Below, one piece after another: positions 30,701-40,037 of a DNA stretch of 40,037 bases. The stretch spans positions 1-40,037 of the forward strand of contig LVLI01000115.1 of assembly GCA_001687465.1 (NCBI GenBank), written 5' to 3'. Below the pieces are notes generated by a model. The model was not told where the DNA came from. It ran no database searches and saw nothing but the letters and a program-made list of their open reading frames with translations. The stretch is from Halocafeteria seosinensis. Lineage: Eukaryota; Sar; Bigyra; Bicosoecida. The position numbers and the translations under genes were made by a program. Position 1 is the first letter of the stretch. The number at the start of each line of letters is the position of its first letter.

Positions 30701-33700
30701 AGTGGGCAAGCGAGTTGTAGCATTTGTAAGCCTGGAACCTTTGCAGCCGCTACGAAACAGGAACACTGTGCACCTTGTGCTGCCGGTTTTTTCCAAGAAA
30801 ATAGCGGTAAAGGAGAATGCGCTTCTTGCGCCATTGGTCTGTACGGGTCCTCGAGTGGATTATCGTCTTGTGAAGGATGTACAGCTGGAAAATTTGCTCA
30901 CCGGTCCGAGTCCACCAGCTGTTTCAAGTGTCCTGCTGGAACGCGCAACAGCGGGTACGATCAGGACACCTTAGCGGTACTGGAGGAAGCGGAAGATAAC
31001 TTCGTGAGCTACTACGACGTCTTTACGTATGGTGACTTGGAATTGACTTCTTTCAGGCCTCCTTTGCGTGTTTATGGTGACGAGAAAGACAAACCTTTCG
31101 AAATGGTTCCCCTGAGTGATCGTCGGCAACTACGAAGCGACGCCCGCCACCTATTTGGATTCACAAACAACGATGACAAAAACAGTCCCGAAGAATATGT
31201 CCAATTGCCAACACATGTAGACTACAACTTTAACGGAGCCGGATGTGTGATGTGTCTTCCAGGAAAGTATTCCGCTGGTGAGGGAGGATCTACATGTCAA
31301 AAGTGCAAACCTGGTACTTACCAACCAGGAATGGGGCATGACTCGTGTCTGTCTTGCAAAGCCGGATACTATTCTGATAGCGAGGGAGTTGCTGAATGTA
31401 AAGCATGTCCTGCAGGGAAGATGCAAAGCGAAGCGGGCAAGACGACGTGCATCGACTGTGCCGAAGGTACATTCTCCGCCAGTGAAGGTAGTTCGGTTTG
31501 TAGCAACTGCAGAGCTGGTCGATATGCCTCCCAGAAAGGGGCTTCCCAGTGCACATTATGCAGCAGTGGTAAATTCCAGGATATAATTCGTCAATCGTCC
31601 TGCAAAGAATGTCCTAAGGGCACTTCCCAGAGTCAGCAAGGACAAAGCGGTTGTAACCAATGCAACCCTGGAACTGTCCAACCATCCGAAGGGCAAGCTC
31701 AGTGCATTGAGTGTGATGCTGGAAAGGTCCAGCCTGGCGATGGTCAACTAACGTGTTTAGATTGTGCCCAAGGAAAGTTCATGGATCTTCGTGGACAGGC
31801 ACAATGCCGCGAGTGCGCGAAAGGATACTATGGACCCAGCACAGGTCTTGAAACTTGCCTCGAGGCAGGGAAAGGGCACTACGTGGATAGTAAAGGCTCC
31901 ATCACACGAAGCAAATGTCCCGCAGGGAAGTACGCCTCGTCTACTACATCCACTAGTAGCGATTGTGATGGCGACTGCTTCGAAGGATATTTCTGTAGTG
32001 AGGAAGGAAATACCACACCAGACCCCGAGAAGTGCCCCGCAAGCCGGTACGGAGAAGCAGGAGAAACGGATCCACAATGTACTGCCGACTGCTCCCCAGG
32101 GCATTACTGCCCCGCAGGCACCGGAAAGTCCAAACAACTGCCGTGTGGGGGACCAAGCAAATTTTGTCCAGGAGGCAATGCCCTACCACTAGACATCCCG
32201 GATGGGAGATACGGAGACATGGAGACCGCCATTGATGGATCCAGTGACAAACTTACTTCCACTCTAAACTGCCATCCCGGGCACCGGTGTACCGAAGGGC
32301 TTGAGCTTAAGTGTGCGTCTGGTCGCTACAATCCGGATCATGGGGCGAGTGAATGTCCGTTCAAATGCAGTGCTGGTTGGTTCTGTCCCGCGGGATCTGT
32401 AAACGATAAGGTTGAAGCCTGTGGAAGTGGCGACCATCCCGCGAAGTTCTTCTGCCCTGAAGGAACAACAGAAAGAAAACAAACAGCAGATTATGTCGAC
32501 AGTACCAATAGAGGGACGTACAGCACGGACGTCGCGGTGTCCGATGAACATCGGACAGGAGAATCTCCTTGCCCCCCAGATACTGTTTGCAGACACGGGA
32601 GACAGAAGGCATTTATCGAGTACACTGATGAGGTGTGCGGTCCTGACGCTGTTGCTCTTCCTACCATCAGTTCCCAATCTTTCGATGGGTCCAATGATAT
32701 CGAACTGTTCCAAGTTAAGCTCCGCGATAACATTCGAGACAGGCCAGTTGACATCGCTGATACAGTTGTGACAATGGGTAGGACGACTCAATGGCCCGGA
32801 TGCACTCTTCCTCAGCAACGCTTAGATTCCCTCTTTGTTTTGGACCCTGATACACTGACTATCTCCTTGAGCAGACAAGCAAAAAATGTTGATCCTATCT
32901 CTTGCCCGTTTTTCCGCACACGTCTCACAGCTAAGGCAGCTGATTCCCCAAGTGGAGTAGAAGAACAATGCACCTTCACTATCCACACGCATGACACTCT
33001 CATGGCTCCCGTGTTTGCTAGTACAGCTATTGGAGTGTCAAAGGATCGTGGATGTGCCATAGAGAAGGATACCGACAACGATCCTGAATGGGGTGGAAGA
33101 CTTGTATGCTGGGGCGACCCAGGTGACACCCAGTTACTCACACCTCCAGCCTCGAAGTCTCCAAGTCATGGGTTCATCATGGTTGTCAGTAGTTGGTATC
33201 ATAGTTGTGGACTGACCAGTAACGGAAATGTTCAATGCTGGGGAAAGCTTCCAGATGACATGAATACGATGGGTGTTCAAGAGTTTATTTTCGAAGAATT
33301 AGAAGGTCCATTCTCCAGTGTTGATGTTGGGGTAGGAAGTACATGTGCTCTTACTGGAGGTAGTGATGCTGGTGTGGCCAAATGTTTTGGAATGGGAGTG
33401 AATGCTTTCAAACCTCAAGGGGAGAATTTCATTCAAATCTCAATTGGCCAGATGAGCGTTTGCGGAATTACTTTCGAAGGACTAATATTATGTTGGGGGC
33501 AACCACGCTTCGGTTTGACAAGTGATTATCCTAAGGCCAATACTCCGGGGACCTCAGGGAAGTATGTGTCCGTATCTGTTTCTGAATCCAATAGTGCATG
33601 TGCTATCGATACAGACGGCGCCCTTGTTTGTTGGGGCATGCGATTCCTACGGGAAGACGAGAACGGCGAGGTTCTGGATTATGGACCCTTCGTGTATGAT

Positions 33701-33973
33701 GGCGTTTACGACAAAGTTACAGTCGGTTTCGGTTGGCATTGTGCTCGTCTTAAAGACACTAAGTCGTTGCGTTGTTTCGGTGACTACGCGGCTCTTCGTC
33801 CTCTACCTAGTGGAACGGTGAAAGAGCTAGTCGGTGATGAGGAGTCCCTGTGTCTTATCTTGGGAAGTACAGAGCAAGTTCACTGCTATGGAGCCGTAGA
33901 GGAGCATTTCGAGGCACTCTTGAACACACCAGCATATCGAGATGGTGTTACCCCCGTCATCAGTATGGGATAG
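24712..33973 (+). CDS. Giant secreted GCC2/GCC3-type cysteine-repeat protein with RCC1-like C-terminus
   Basis: Eight exons: 24712-25214, 25288-25331, 25391-25475, 25537-25805, 25864-25905, 26057-26161, 26223-26274 and 26350-33973. All phases agree and total 2,908 codons. A signal peptide (KYTLLLVLGALFLLTLPDAEA) starts it. Residues about 25-2450 are dozens of modules of the form CxxCxxGxYxxxxGxxxCxxC, as in GCC2/GCC3 (ephrin-receptor-like) and TNFR-type repeats. The first 370 residues are unusually Arg/Ser-rich. Two non-repeat inserts occur at 27368-27646 and 30951-31245. After the cysteine region comes a beta-rich segment (about 2465-2590), then about 290 residues of RCC1-like blades (HSCGLTSNGNVQCWG, CAIDTDGALVCWG). 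No membrane helix or GPI signal is seen, so secretion into a wall, matrix or scale layer is likely. The intron before 26350 contains a 13-A run. Function is inferred as structural or adhesive. Confidence 0.87.
29551..30640 (+). repeat. Seven tandem 153-bp units (51 aa) inside the giant gene
   Basis: From about 29551 the Cys modules fall into a strict three-module superrepeat of 51 residues: PAGTxQxxEGQSxC, then CSxGxYxSxxGSxxC, then AGxISSSxGxTxC. The start of each unit (C-P/E-A/V-G-T-x-Q) recurs near 29559, 29710, 29863, 30017, 30170, 30323 and 30477, a spacing of 151-154 bp. The modules on either side follow the general Cys pattern but not this three-part order. Confidence 0.75.
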
Positions 33974-34352
33974 CGAATTACGCATAAAACAATGAACTAC
34001 GTCCTACGTGTTGCAGCATACGGTACTTCTTGCTTTATAGAAGTCGAAACCGAACATACGCAAGCAATTTCCGAATATCCATGAATATCTCCACACTTGC
34101 AATCCCATCATCCATCCTTTCCTACTATCGACTTCTTCATTGGCCGCATGCAATTTCCATATGAGCTCAACTTACCCCACGGTCGTTTGAACGACTCCAC
34201 TACCGAGTTCGGATGTTGACAATACATTATAGACCCCACTTAAATAATGAACATTGCATAAAGCCTAGGGTGTCTACCGACACACACACAAATGTGACAG
34301 ATAGCCCACCGGCCGGGAGGACCGGTCTACCGAACCACCCATCCTGACCTGC

Positions 34353-34402
34353 GTACCGTACCCGGTACAGGCCAGGTACAGTTTGCAACGGCCACAAACT
34401 TG
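34353..34402 (+). repeat. GTAC-rich dispersed repeat, copy 1
   Basis: Reads TACCGTACCCGG, then GGTACAGGCCAGGTACA, ending in CACAAACTTG. Copy 2 at 35271-35364 shares TACCGTACCCGG, an AGGTACA block and the final CAACTTG. Confidence 0.5.
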
Positions 34403-35270
34403 ATGTATGTTACGGGGCCTTTTAGAACCTTACAGTGGGAAGGAGATGTTCCTTCCGCTGTATTATTTGTTCTTCAGTCTGCTGAGAAGGTTTTGAGGGC
34501 TCCAGTTGTTGATGACCCAGCGCCTAAGGTCTGTCACACCGTCTGTTCGGTGTGAGCAAACGGCGCTGGTGCTGCACTCATGTCACTACTGCGATTTCTA
34601 CCTGAGATCATTGGAGGACTTAAAATCAAAGTGTTTGGCCGGAATGGATTCTACCGAGCCGGTGTCCTCCGCATTGATAGTTTCTAAGACGTCCAAACAC
34701 TCATGAGTCATAACCTCCGCGCGTTCCAGGTGAGAAGAGGACGGTATATCCCGATTCCGAAACAACCAGGACATAGTTGTTGCGGCCGATGTCGCTGCGC
34801 TTCCATATGAGCATGTATATAGAGAGGTGCTGCATACGTGCCGTGACTTATGCTACCCTCATAGCAGTAATTCTGAGTTTCCTGATACGCTACTCGCCTA
34901 CCGTAGGCGACACTATACAGAAACACAATTCTTTGATCAGTTAAAAAGTCTTTCCACATAAAAAGGGTGCCACAGGAATGTATGCACGGTCACTTAATTG
35001 CGCATTGCAAGGAAAGGCGACGGCACGCACTCCAAAGGCAAAACGTACCAGTTCACTGAGGCTAGCAGGCAGATTCCAAGTCCTCCCAACGCGTAGACGT
35101 GGGTAATATAGCCTATGAGAATTGTAAAGACGAGGCACAGGAGCATGCCTACTGTCGCAATGTTGAATACGGACTGATCAAATGAAACTAAAAATGGTAT
35201 CACACGTTCTGCTGAGATTCAGTGAAATGTATGAGGTCATTGCAATCCAAAAATAGTGAACATGTAAATG

Positions 35271-35364
35271 AGTACCTGGCTGTACCTGGAACCTGTACCG
35301 TACCCGGCTGTACCCGTACCGAGGTACGGTCTAGGTACATGTACGGTCAGAGGGCGGCAACTTG
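35271..35364 (+). repeat. GTAC-rich dispersed repeat, copy 2
   Basis: Contains about nine GTAC tetramers in 94 bp, arranged as near-palindromic GTACCTGG, GTACCGTACCCGG and GAGGTACGG blocks. It is a longer version of the 34353 copy, with an internal extra CTGTACCCGTACC. Confidence 0.5.
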
Positions 35365-35849
35365 ATTGCTTGGGTATTTCCGAAGCAAGCCGCCCTTTCG
35401 CCCAAGCAAGTAACGAAGGCTTGGGTAAGACGAAGGAAAGTTTGTGGGATTCTTGTACCTTTTTTGTAATTTTTCACAAGGCCGCGGACACGGGGGAGGC
35501 CAATACCTCAGGGAAGCTACGAGTAGCCTACACGATGTATTGGCTTCATTGGCTTGTGCATTGGGATGAACAGACGCTAAATGATTCAGAATGGTCACAG
35601 AAGAGTAGTTATGTATTTTGATGTATGTGCTACAGTCGTGTCGTTCTTTAGTCTGATCACGTGGAGAGCTGGCGTGTGGGGCTTATTTGCCAGCCGGACT
35701 TTTGAAGCTACATTTGATACGGTAGACTAGGAGAGTTCTCAATTGAATATACTCCTGAAATGTGGTAACAAAGCGGGTTCTATGAGGCTTAGTAGCCTTG
35801 TTTCTGGACCCAACGGACCACATTCGAATTTGTAATTTACGCGCGTTTT

Positions 35850-36155
35850 TTGACCCAAGGCTTGGACCGGGGTCCAAGCAAGCATCGCCCACCCCAAGTT
35901 CCAAGGCTTGGCCCAAGCTTGCTGCCCTCTGGGCGAGACCCCATAAGGGACGTCTCGCAGGGGACACCAAGGGGGGCGTACAGCGTGCCGCTTGTGGGGG
36001 CAGACAAAGGGGAGGTGTGGACCCTCACCCAGGCGTTACAGGCATCCCGATACATGAGACAATTACCCTACGTTTGGGCTCAATGTGGGCATGTGGACGT
36101 GATGACCACCCCTCGTGGTGATGTTATACTTCGGGTGCCAAAGCGCAAATGCTAG
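35850..36155 (+). other. Unassigned open frame in a GC-rich block
   Basis: An open frame of about 100 codons ends at TAG 36153-36155. Its second half (GEVWTLTQALQASRYMRQLP, then DVMTTPRGDVILRVPKRKC) has protein-like composition; the first half covers the CCAAGGCTTGG palindromes and looks non-coding. It may be the last exon of a lost gene or transposon remnant. No family is recognised. Confidence 0.2.
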
Positions 36156-36571
36156 ATAGATTGCAAAGCAAAATGGAGGTGGTGCACTGCCCTTTCCTTC
36201 TGTCGAAACCCTTCGTCATTTACCGTCACAGCCATACAGAGATATGAACATCTCATAAAACCTTCAAGACACAACACTCAAGTAGTGCTACACATATTTT
36301 GCATGTATGACGCTTTCTGGGCCAATATGATCCGCAGGGACCTCAAGGAGAGAACTGTCCGGATTTTTGTCCTGGGCTGGGTCAAAATTGGCTAGGAGCT
36401 TGAAGCTACGGAGTTGGGCTAAACGGCCACTCCGGCTGTTCTGTCAACCCAAAGTTTTGGGACAGTGATGGTCGCACACACGCTGAATTTCAAATTTCAG
36501 AAAAAGCACCAGTATACACTCATGTGTATATTAGTTTGGATTGTAAAACGTCATGGTATATACTTGTTATC

Positions 36572-37829
36572 ATGAACTTCTATGCATGCAACTTCCCGGG
36601 TGCTCCTCAAGAGCAGAGGCCAGTTCCGACCCCAACTGCAGTTGGAACTAACGGCCCAGGTACTTTGCAAGCTTCAGGTAATGCAATCTTGCATCTCTAT
36701 ATTGTTTTTTGACATTTCAGTATCTCAAATGACCCCTTGTTAGCAGGATGGCACTCGCAGTTCGCTTTCATGAGCCCACCACAAGGCCAAGCAGCAGCCG
36801 AAGGTGAGGGGACAGCTGCTGGACAACGTGGATTTCAAATTGCCGTTCTTGAGAATCATAAAGGATGCTGTACTTGCTGCAGGTTGTGTTGCTAGAACGC
36901 CATACCTCCCCAGGCAACCATCGTTCGTCGATGTTGCGAGGAACTGGAAAATGAAGAAGTCGAAAATGCCGATAGAGTGTCTTCGCAGTCACCGTGGACC
37001 AAGGATGCGCACAAGAGATTCGTGCAACTGGTAGCAGTTGATTTTTCCCGCGATTTCGAAAGCGTCAATGGGAACACAAGCAAAACCAAGCTAAAGGTAT
37101 ACTCTGACATAGCCTCCAAGCTGAAGGAAGAGGGTCACGGTCGCTTGCTTGACGGGACAAGAATTACCGGGGAGGTGCTCATGAACCGCTGGGGAACCAT
37201 CATGAAAGACTTTAAGGTACGTGATCATAAGCAAATAAGCTGGTGCTCCATACTGCTTTGTCGACCCTGTTCCATAGCAGAAATATAGCGACGAACAAGG
37301 AAAGTCCGGAAACGGTTCAGTGAAGGTGCCGGCGTCAATTGCTTGCCTTGAGAACAAGATGATAACGACCCTCTTGCAAAGAGCTGATGTGCGTGGTTCC
37401 GAAGTCAATATGCAAACTGTTGCCGCACGTCCTCGAGGCACTAAGCGAGCCAAGCCTTCCGACGAATTGTCCCCCCTCCAAAAAAGCCTGCATCAGCACA
37501 AGACTCCCAAGAAGGACAAGAACGATGAGCTGACTGAAAGGATGCTGTCGGCGCTTGACTGGCTTGAACCAAACCAAAATCACTCGCACGATCCGGAACT
37601 GGAGTGTTTGAGACATAGGGCTATGGAAACCCTTAATGAGCTAGCTATCGATACCGAGGACGACACAGTAGCGAGGATCTTGTATAGATCCACAGATCGC
37701 CTCGCGAATGAGCCTAAGGGGGGCGCCTTGTTGACGCTCTTCAAGCGCTTGTACCATTCCGCTGACAATCACCTAGACATTGATAAGTTCATCTCCCGGG
37801 CTAAGCTTGTACTTGGAGAAGAGAAGTAG
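36572..37829 (+). CDS. Harbinger-associated SANT/Myb-like (trihelix) protein
   Basis: Likely exons are 36572-36677, 36747-36803, an exon ending at 37216, and 37281-37829. The first two join in frame to a Pro/Gln-rich start (MNFYACNFPGAP, then GWHSQFAFMSPPQGQAAAE). The third carries the SANT/Myb-like helix bundle: SPWTKDAHKRFVQLVAVDF, YSDIASKLKEEGHGRL, then EVLMNRWGTIMKDFK. The fourth is charged and helical, with a basic PRGTKRAKPSDELSP stretch that could be a nuclear localisation signal. In PIF/Harbinger elements the Myb-like partner helps bring the transposase to the nucleus and to the ends of the element. The acceptor of the third exon is unresolved: the best-looking one (TTGCTGCAG, ending 36882) leads into another frame. 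This copy may therefore be damaged, or use a weak acceptor near 36940-36960. Confidence 0.65.
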
Positions 37830-38026
37830 CGTCCTGAGGCACAAACATACAGTTGTTGAAGTCATAGGCATTTGTGTGTGTGTGAAGTCATAGAGCCCCA
37901 GGGTTTGTCCAAACTCGTCAGAATTCAAACACAATACATTAGATATTAACACGCTTTTCCTGAAGGTATGTATATTTTTGTACACGCATATGATGAGAAT
38001 GAGTAACATTGCATAAGTTTTTGAGA

Positions 38027-39231
38027 TTATTGCTCTTCAACCAATGACCTTGCCAGCTGGAGCCTTCTAGCTTCACCGCAGCCAGTGGCTTCACCGAGCC
38101 CAATTTCTGGAGGGGTAATATCATACGGGGCGAAGCCAACGTCTTCCCCATACAGGGATTCCAGGGAAAACTCGCGATTCCATATTGTAGCATTATGCAG
38201 GATACAACATGCGACTATTATCCTCGACGTAAGGTCGATCCCGGCGAACGCTGTACGGAGAATTTTCCATTGCTTCTTGAGACGACCAAAAGCACGCTCG
38301 ATACAAACGCGGCCCCTATCAAGTGCGGCATTAAATGCGGCTTTCTCTACCGTTAAGTTTTGGGCGGAATATTTGCGCATCATGTGTGGGGTGAGCTGAT
38401 AGGCCTGGTCCCCCAGCAGGAAACCATCCGCTGGGAACGGGAGAGGGAACTCTCCATCCAATGCTCTCCCGAGATTGCTATTGCGCAGGATACGAGCATC
38501 ATGAAACGAGCCGAAGCTTCCAACGTCAATGTCATAAAAAGTGAGATCTGGCCCCGCTACGGCCTGTAGAACTGTACTATAGTACAGTTTTCGATTTGTA
38601 GCCACTCGTCGTGTTTCCGGCGTTGCAAAGATGGGTATATGCGATCCGTCAATGCAACCTACGGCCCCAACTAGGCCACCAGCTTTCGCGGCAAATTCGG
38701 CCATGGTCCAGTTCATAGCAGGACCACTTGGGAAGTGGATAAATGCCTGCACTATCTCTGGTTGGACAATTGCATTGAGGGCTTGATTCACCGCGTTCAA
38801 AGCGGTCTGGTGAGATACGCCAAATTCGATGCCAAGTTGCCTCGTCGACTCCCCTGCGCACGTGATATGTAAGGGCCTATCAATACAGTCTGACGGGAAA
38901 TTTAAGTTAACATACCACGACGACACATTCTAACCAAAACGGCGAGTTTCAAATGGCTAGGAAGTCGTTGCCGTTCTGGAGCTGCTACAGCCCTGTCAAT
39001 GACCGGACAAACATACTCAGCTAGTCTTTCAAATTGAACACGACTCATGCCGAGCAGTTCATAGAAAAACGTATGCTCCAGATAATGAAAACTATAGTTT
39101 AAAAATCCTGCAAGTTCGCTTCTTGGTAGGAGGTGACGTGGAATCCGTTGTCGTTGCCTTCTACGGATGTGGATGTAAGCTACAATGGCGGCTAGCAGAA
39201 CGTGCCGCCTTTCAGCATCGGATGCAACCAT
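38027..39231 (-). CDS. PIF/Harbinger DDE transposase, HARBI1-like
   Basis: Two exons, 39231-38916 and 38853-38027, with a 62-bp intron (CGTG|GTATGT to GCGCAG|GGG), give 380 residues. The ATG at 39231 is the first in frame; the TTG further up is not a plausible start. The N-terminal helical part (FYELLGMSRVQFERLAEY, then SHLKLAVLVRM) runs across the intron into GESTRQLGIEFGVSHQT, a helix-turn-helix typical of the family. The DDE nuclease has the first Asp in GCIDGSHIPIF, the motif GSFHDARI, the second catalytic Asp probably in LLGDQAY, and the Glu in VCIERAFGRLKKQW, followed by ACCILHN. All are intact with no stop or frameshift, so the transposase may be functional. Confidence 0.9.
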
Positions 39232-39590
39232 TTCGCAACGAGAAACAGCTTTCAAACAAGTCTAAATATGGTAATTTACTGTATTTTTTTGAAATTCCTC
39301 GTAAGAGGTCGCAGCACGATTCTGGCCTTTGAAGTAGAACTCTCCACCTGAGAGCCCTGCTGCATTCTCTGTACCCACAAATATTTCGCAAGGTATCAAG
39401 TCCGTATTTCGCGTCATATTCTACTTTGTAAACTGTGTAAAAGCTTGTATTTCAGTCCTCTAGCTCGTCGAGCGGAGTTTGGCCGGCACAAACGTAACAG
39501 CTTCCAGCCAAAGCTTCTTATCTAGGGGGGTGAGAAGGTTTTTAACGGTTTTTTCTGACTCACCCCGAAGCTGTTACGCCCCCAGAACCT
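39232..39590. other. Transposon 3' side, non-coding, with foldback
   Basis: Region between the transposase start and the right inverted repeat. It presumably holds the transposase promoter and contains the foldback at 39493-39578. Confidence 0.5.
39493..39578. repeat. Imperfect inverted repeat (foldback)
   Basis: CGTAACAGCTTC at 39493-39504 is mirrored exactly by GAAGCTGTTACG at 39567-39578, and GGGGTGAG at 39527-39534 by CTCACCCC at 39559-39566. The right arm is continuous over 20 bp; the left arm has the same two blocks split by 22 extra bases. The loop is T-rich. Confidence 0.8.
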
Positions 39591-39702
39591 CAATTTTGAC
39601 GCACCCCTGTTTGCTACAACAATTGGACGACGACGACATGTATATTATAGGCCTACGGGCAAAGAGAGCTACGAAAGGAAAAGAGAACAACTACAAAACC
39701 AG

Positions 39703-40037
39703 CTACAATGAGGAGTCACTATCCATGCTTTCCCGTTCGCTCTGCGTACTGTCATCCCTATGCGCCGCCTCCATTTCATCAGCAGGATCCTCGTATACCG
39801 CCGCTCCACAGTGGAACTCCCTTACGTCCCTTGCCGTCGCCTCGGCATCAAACTGTTCCGGAGTGCCATAAAAGCTTTGGGGGAACACCCCACTGTCCCC
39901 CTCCCCCTCTTCTACGTAGTCTGGCATGTGTGTATGTGGTCCGGCGATATGAAACGAACTTCCCGAGGACTCGGACTCGTTTTCGTTCTGGCAGCCGGAT
40001 GACGGAGAAAGGTTAGAAGGCGGCGGTTTGGACAGAT
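39703..40037 (-). CDS. Acidic Ser-rich protein, C-terminal part
   Basis: A minus-strand frame is open from the right edge to TAG at 39703, giving 111 codons with the start outside the window. The sequence is disordered and acidic: NENESESSGSSF, PDYVEEGEGDSGVFPQSFYG, EQFDAEATARDVREF, ending QSERESMDSDSSL. The bias toward Asp, Glu and Ser and the lack of stops over 335 bp on this strand support coding. The ATG at 39927 could be a start, but the frame upstream looks equally coding. No family is recognised. It lies just outside the right end of the transposon, on the same strand as the transposase. Confidence 0.45.
   Translation of the reverse strand, partial: LSKPPPSNLSPSSGCQNENESESSGSSFHIAGPHTHMPDYVEEGEGDSGVFPQSFYGTPEQFDAEATARDVREFHCGAAVYEDPADEMEAAHRDDSTQSERESMDSDSSL

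Larger units (their letters stand above)
33974..36371. other. Gene-poor, repeat-bearing region
   Basis: 2.4 kb between the giant gene and the Harbinger element. It holds a pair of GTAC-rich repeats, two CCAAGGCTTGG palindromes and one open frame with codon-like composition near 35990-36155. The 34506-34706 and 35268-35621 frames show no domain. It looks like degraded mobile DNA, but I cannot name the elements. Confidence 0.45.
36372..39609. mobile_element. PIF/Harbinger-type DNA transposon
   Basis: About 3.2 kb. It has the two-gene layout of PIF/Harbinger elements: a SANT/Myb-like DNA-binding ORF on + and a DDE transposase on -, facing each other. Candidate terminal inverted repeats are CTGGGCTGGGTCAAAATTG at 36372-36390 and, on the minus strand, CAGGGGTGCGTCAAAATTG at 39609-39591 (16 of 19 match). 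I see no clear 3-bp TWA target-site duplication at these ends, so the exact limits are uncertain. Both genes look largely intact, which suggests recent activity. Confidence 0.7.

Noticed and set aside
26350-32600. CRISPR-like or satellite array
   Set aside because: The periodicity is at the protein level (Cys spacing) with diverged codons. There are no identical direct repeats with unique spacers.
32264-32818. 184-codon and other long minus-strand ORFs inside the giant gene
   Set aside because: Shadow frames opposite a continuous, domain-bearing + strand reading frame.

Overview
This is nuclear DNA from a ciliated, probably algal or other photosynthesis-related microbial eukaryote. The genes are split by short GT-AG introns, mostly 48-80 bp, with one clear GC-AG intron. 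Two genes point to a motile cilium: a complete IFT74 and the tail of a SAXO-like axonemal protein. A mitochondrial bL34 precursor, an OCRL-type phosphatase, an SLC52-type riboflavin transporter, an HSF protein and a PIF/Harbinger transposon are typical eukaryotic content. I cannot fix the lineage from the sequence. I saw no rRNA, complete tRNA or CRISPR array.

Layout, left to right. 1-1184 (+): 3' end of a gene with SAXO-like 33-residue repeats. 1308-2969 (-): heat-shock-factor DNA-binding domain joined to a C-terminal PDZ-like domain. 3592-3806 (-): tentative tiny membrane protein. 3945-6554 (-): secreted GH31 glycosidase with at least seven exons. 7306-8438 (-): DUF455 ferritin-like protein with an inserted calcium-loop motif. 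8767-10538 (-): riboflavin transporter, whose last helix and Cys-containing tail lie in a second exon. 11083-11673 (+): weak candidate spliced gene. 11986-13401 (-): membrane-anchored P-loop NTPase. 13828-14088 (-): truncated, frameshifted partial duplicate of that NTPase's 5' end. 14903-16050 (-): unknown protein, divergent from an OCRL/INPP5B-like phosphatase at 16263-19249 (+). 20011-20616 (+): bL34m, tail-to-tail with IFT74 at 20660-23161 (-). 24712-33973 (+): a secreted protein of about 2,907 residues made of GCC2/GCC3-type cysteine modules and capped by an RCC1-like propeller. 33974-36371: repeat-rich, gene-poor. 36372-39609: PIF/Harbinger element with a SANT/Myb-like ORF and a HARBI1-type transposase. 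39703-40037 (-): 3' end of an acidic, Ser-rich protein running off the right edge.

The genes do not form one pathway. Two recurring themes are the cilium (SAXO-like, IFT74, possibly OCRL) and the secretory or extracellular route (GH31, the giant Cys-rich protein). The most unusual items are the HSF-PDZ fusion, the exon-per-module 5' end and nested 51-residue repeats of the giant protein, the calcium-loop insertion in the DUF455 protein, and the NTPase with its decaying neighbour copy. Exon joins were worked out by eye from frame, splice consensus and family conservation. No transcript or database search was available.
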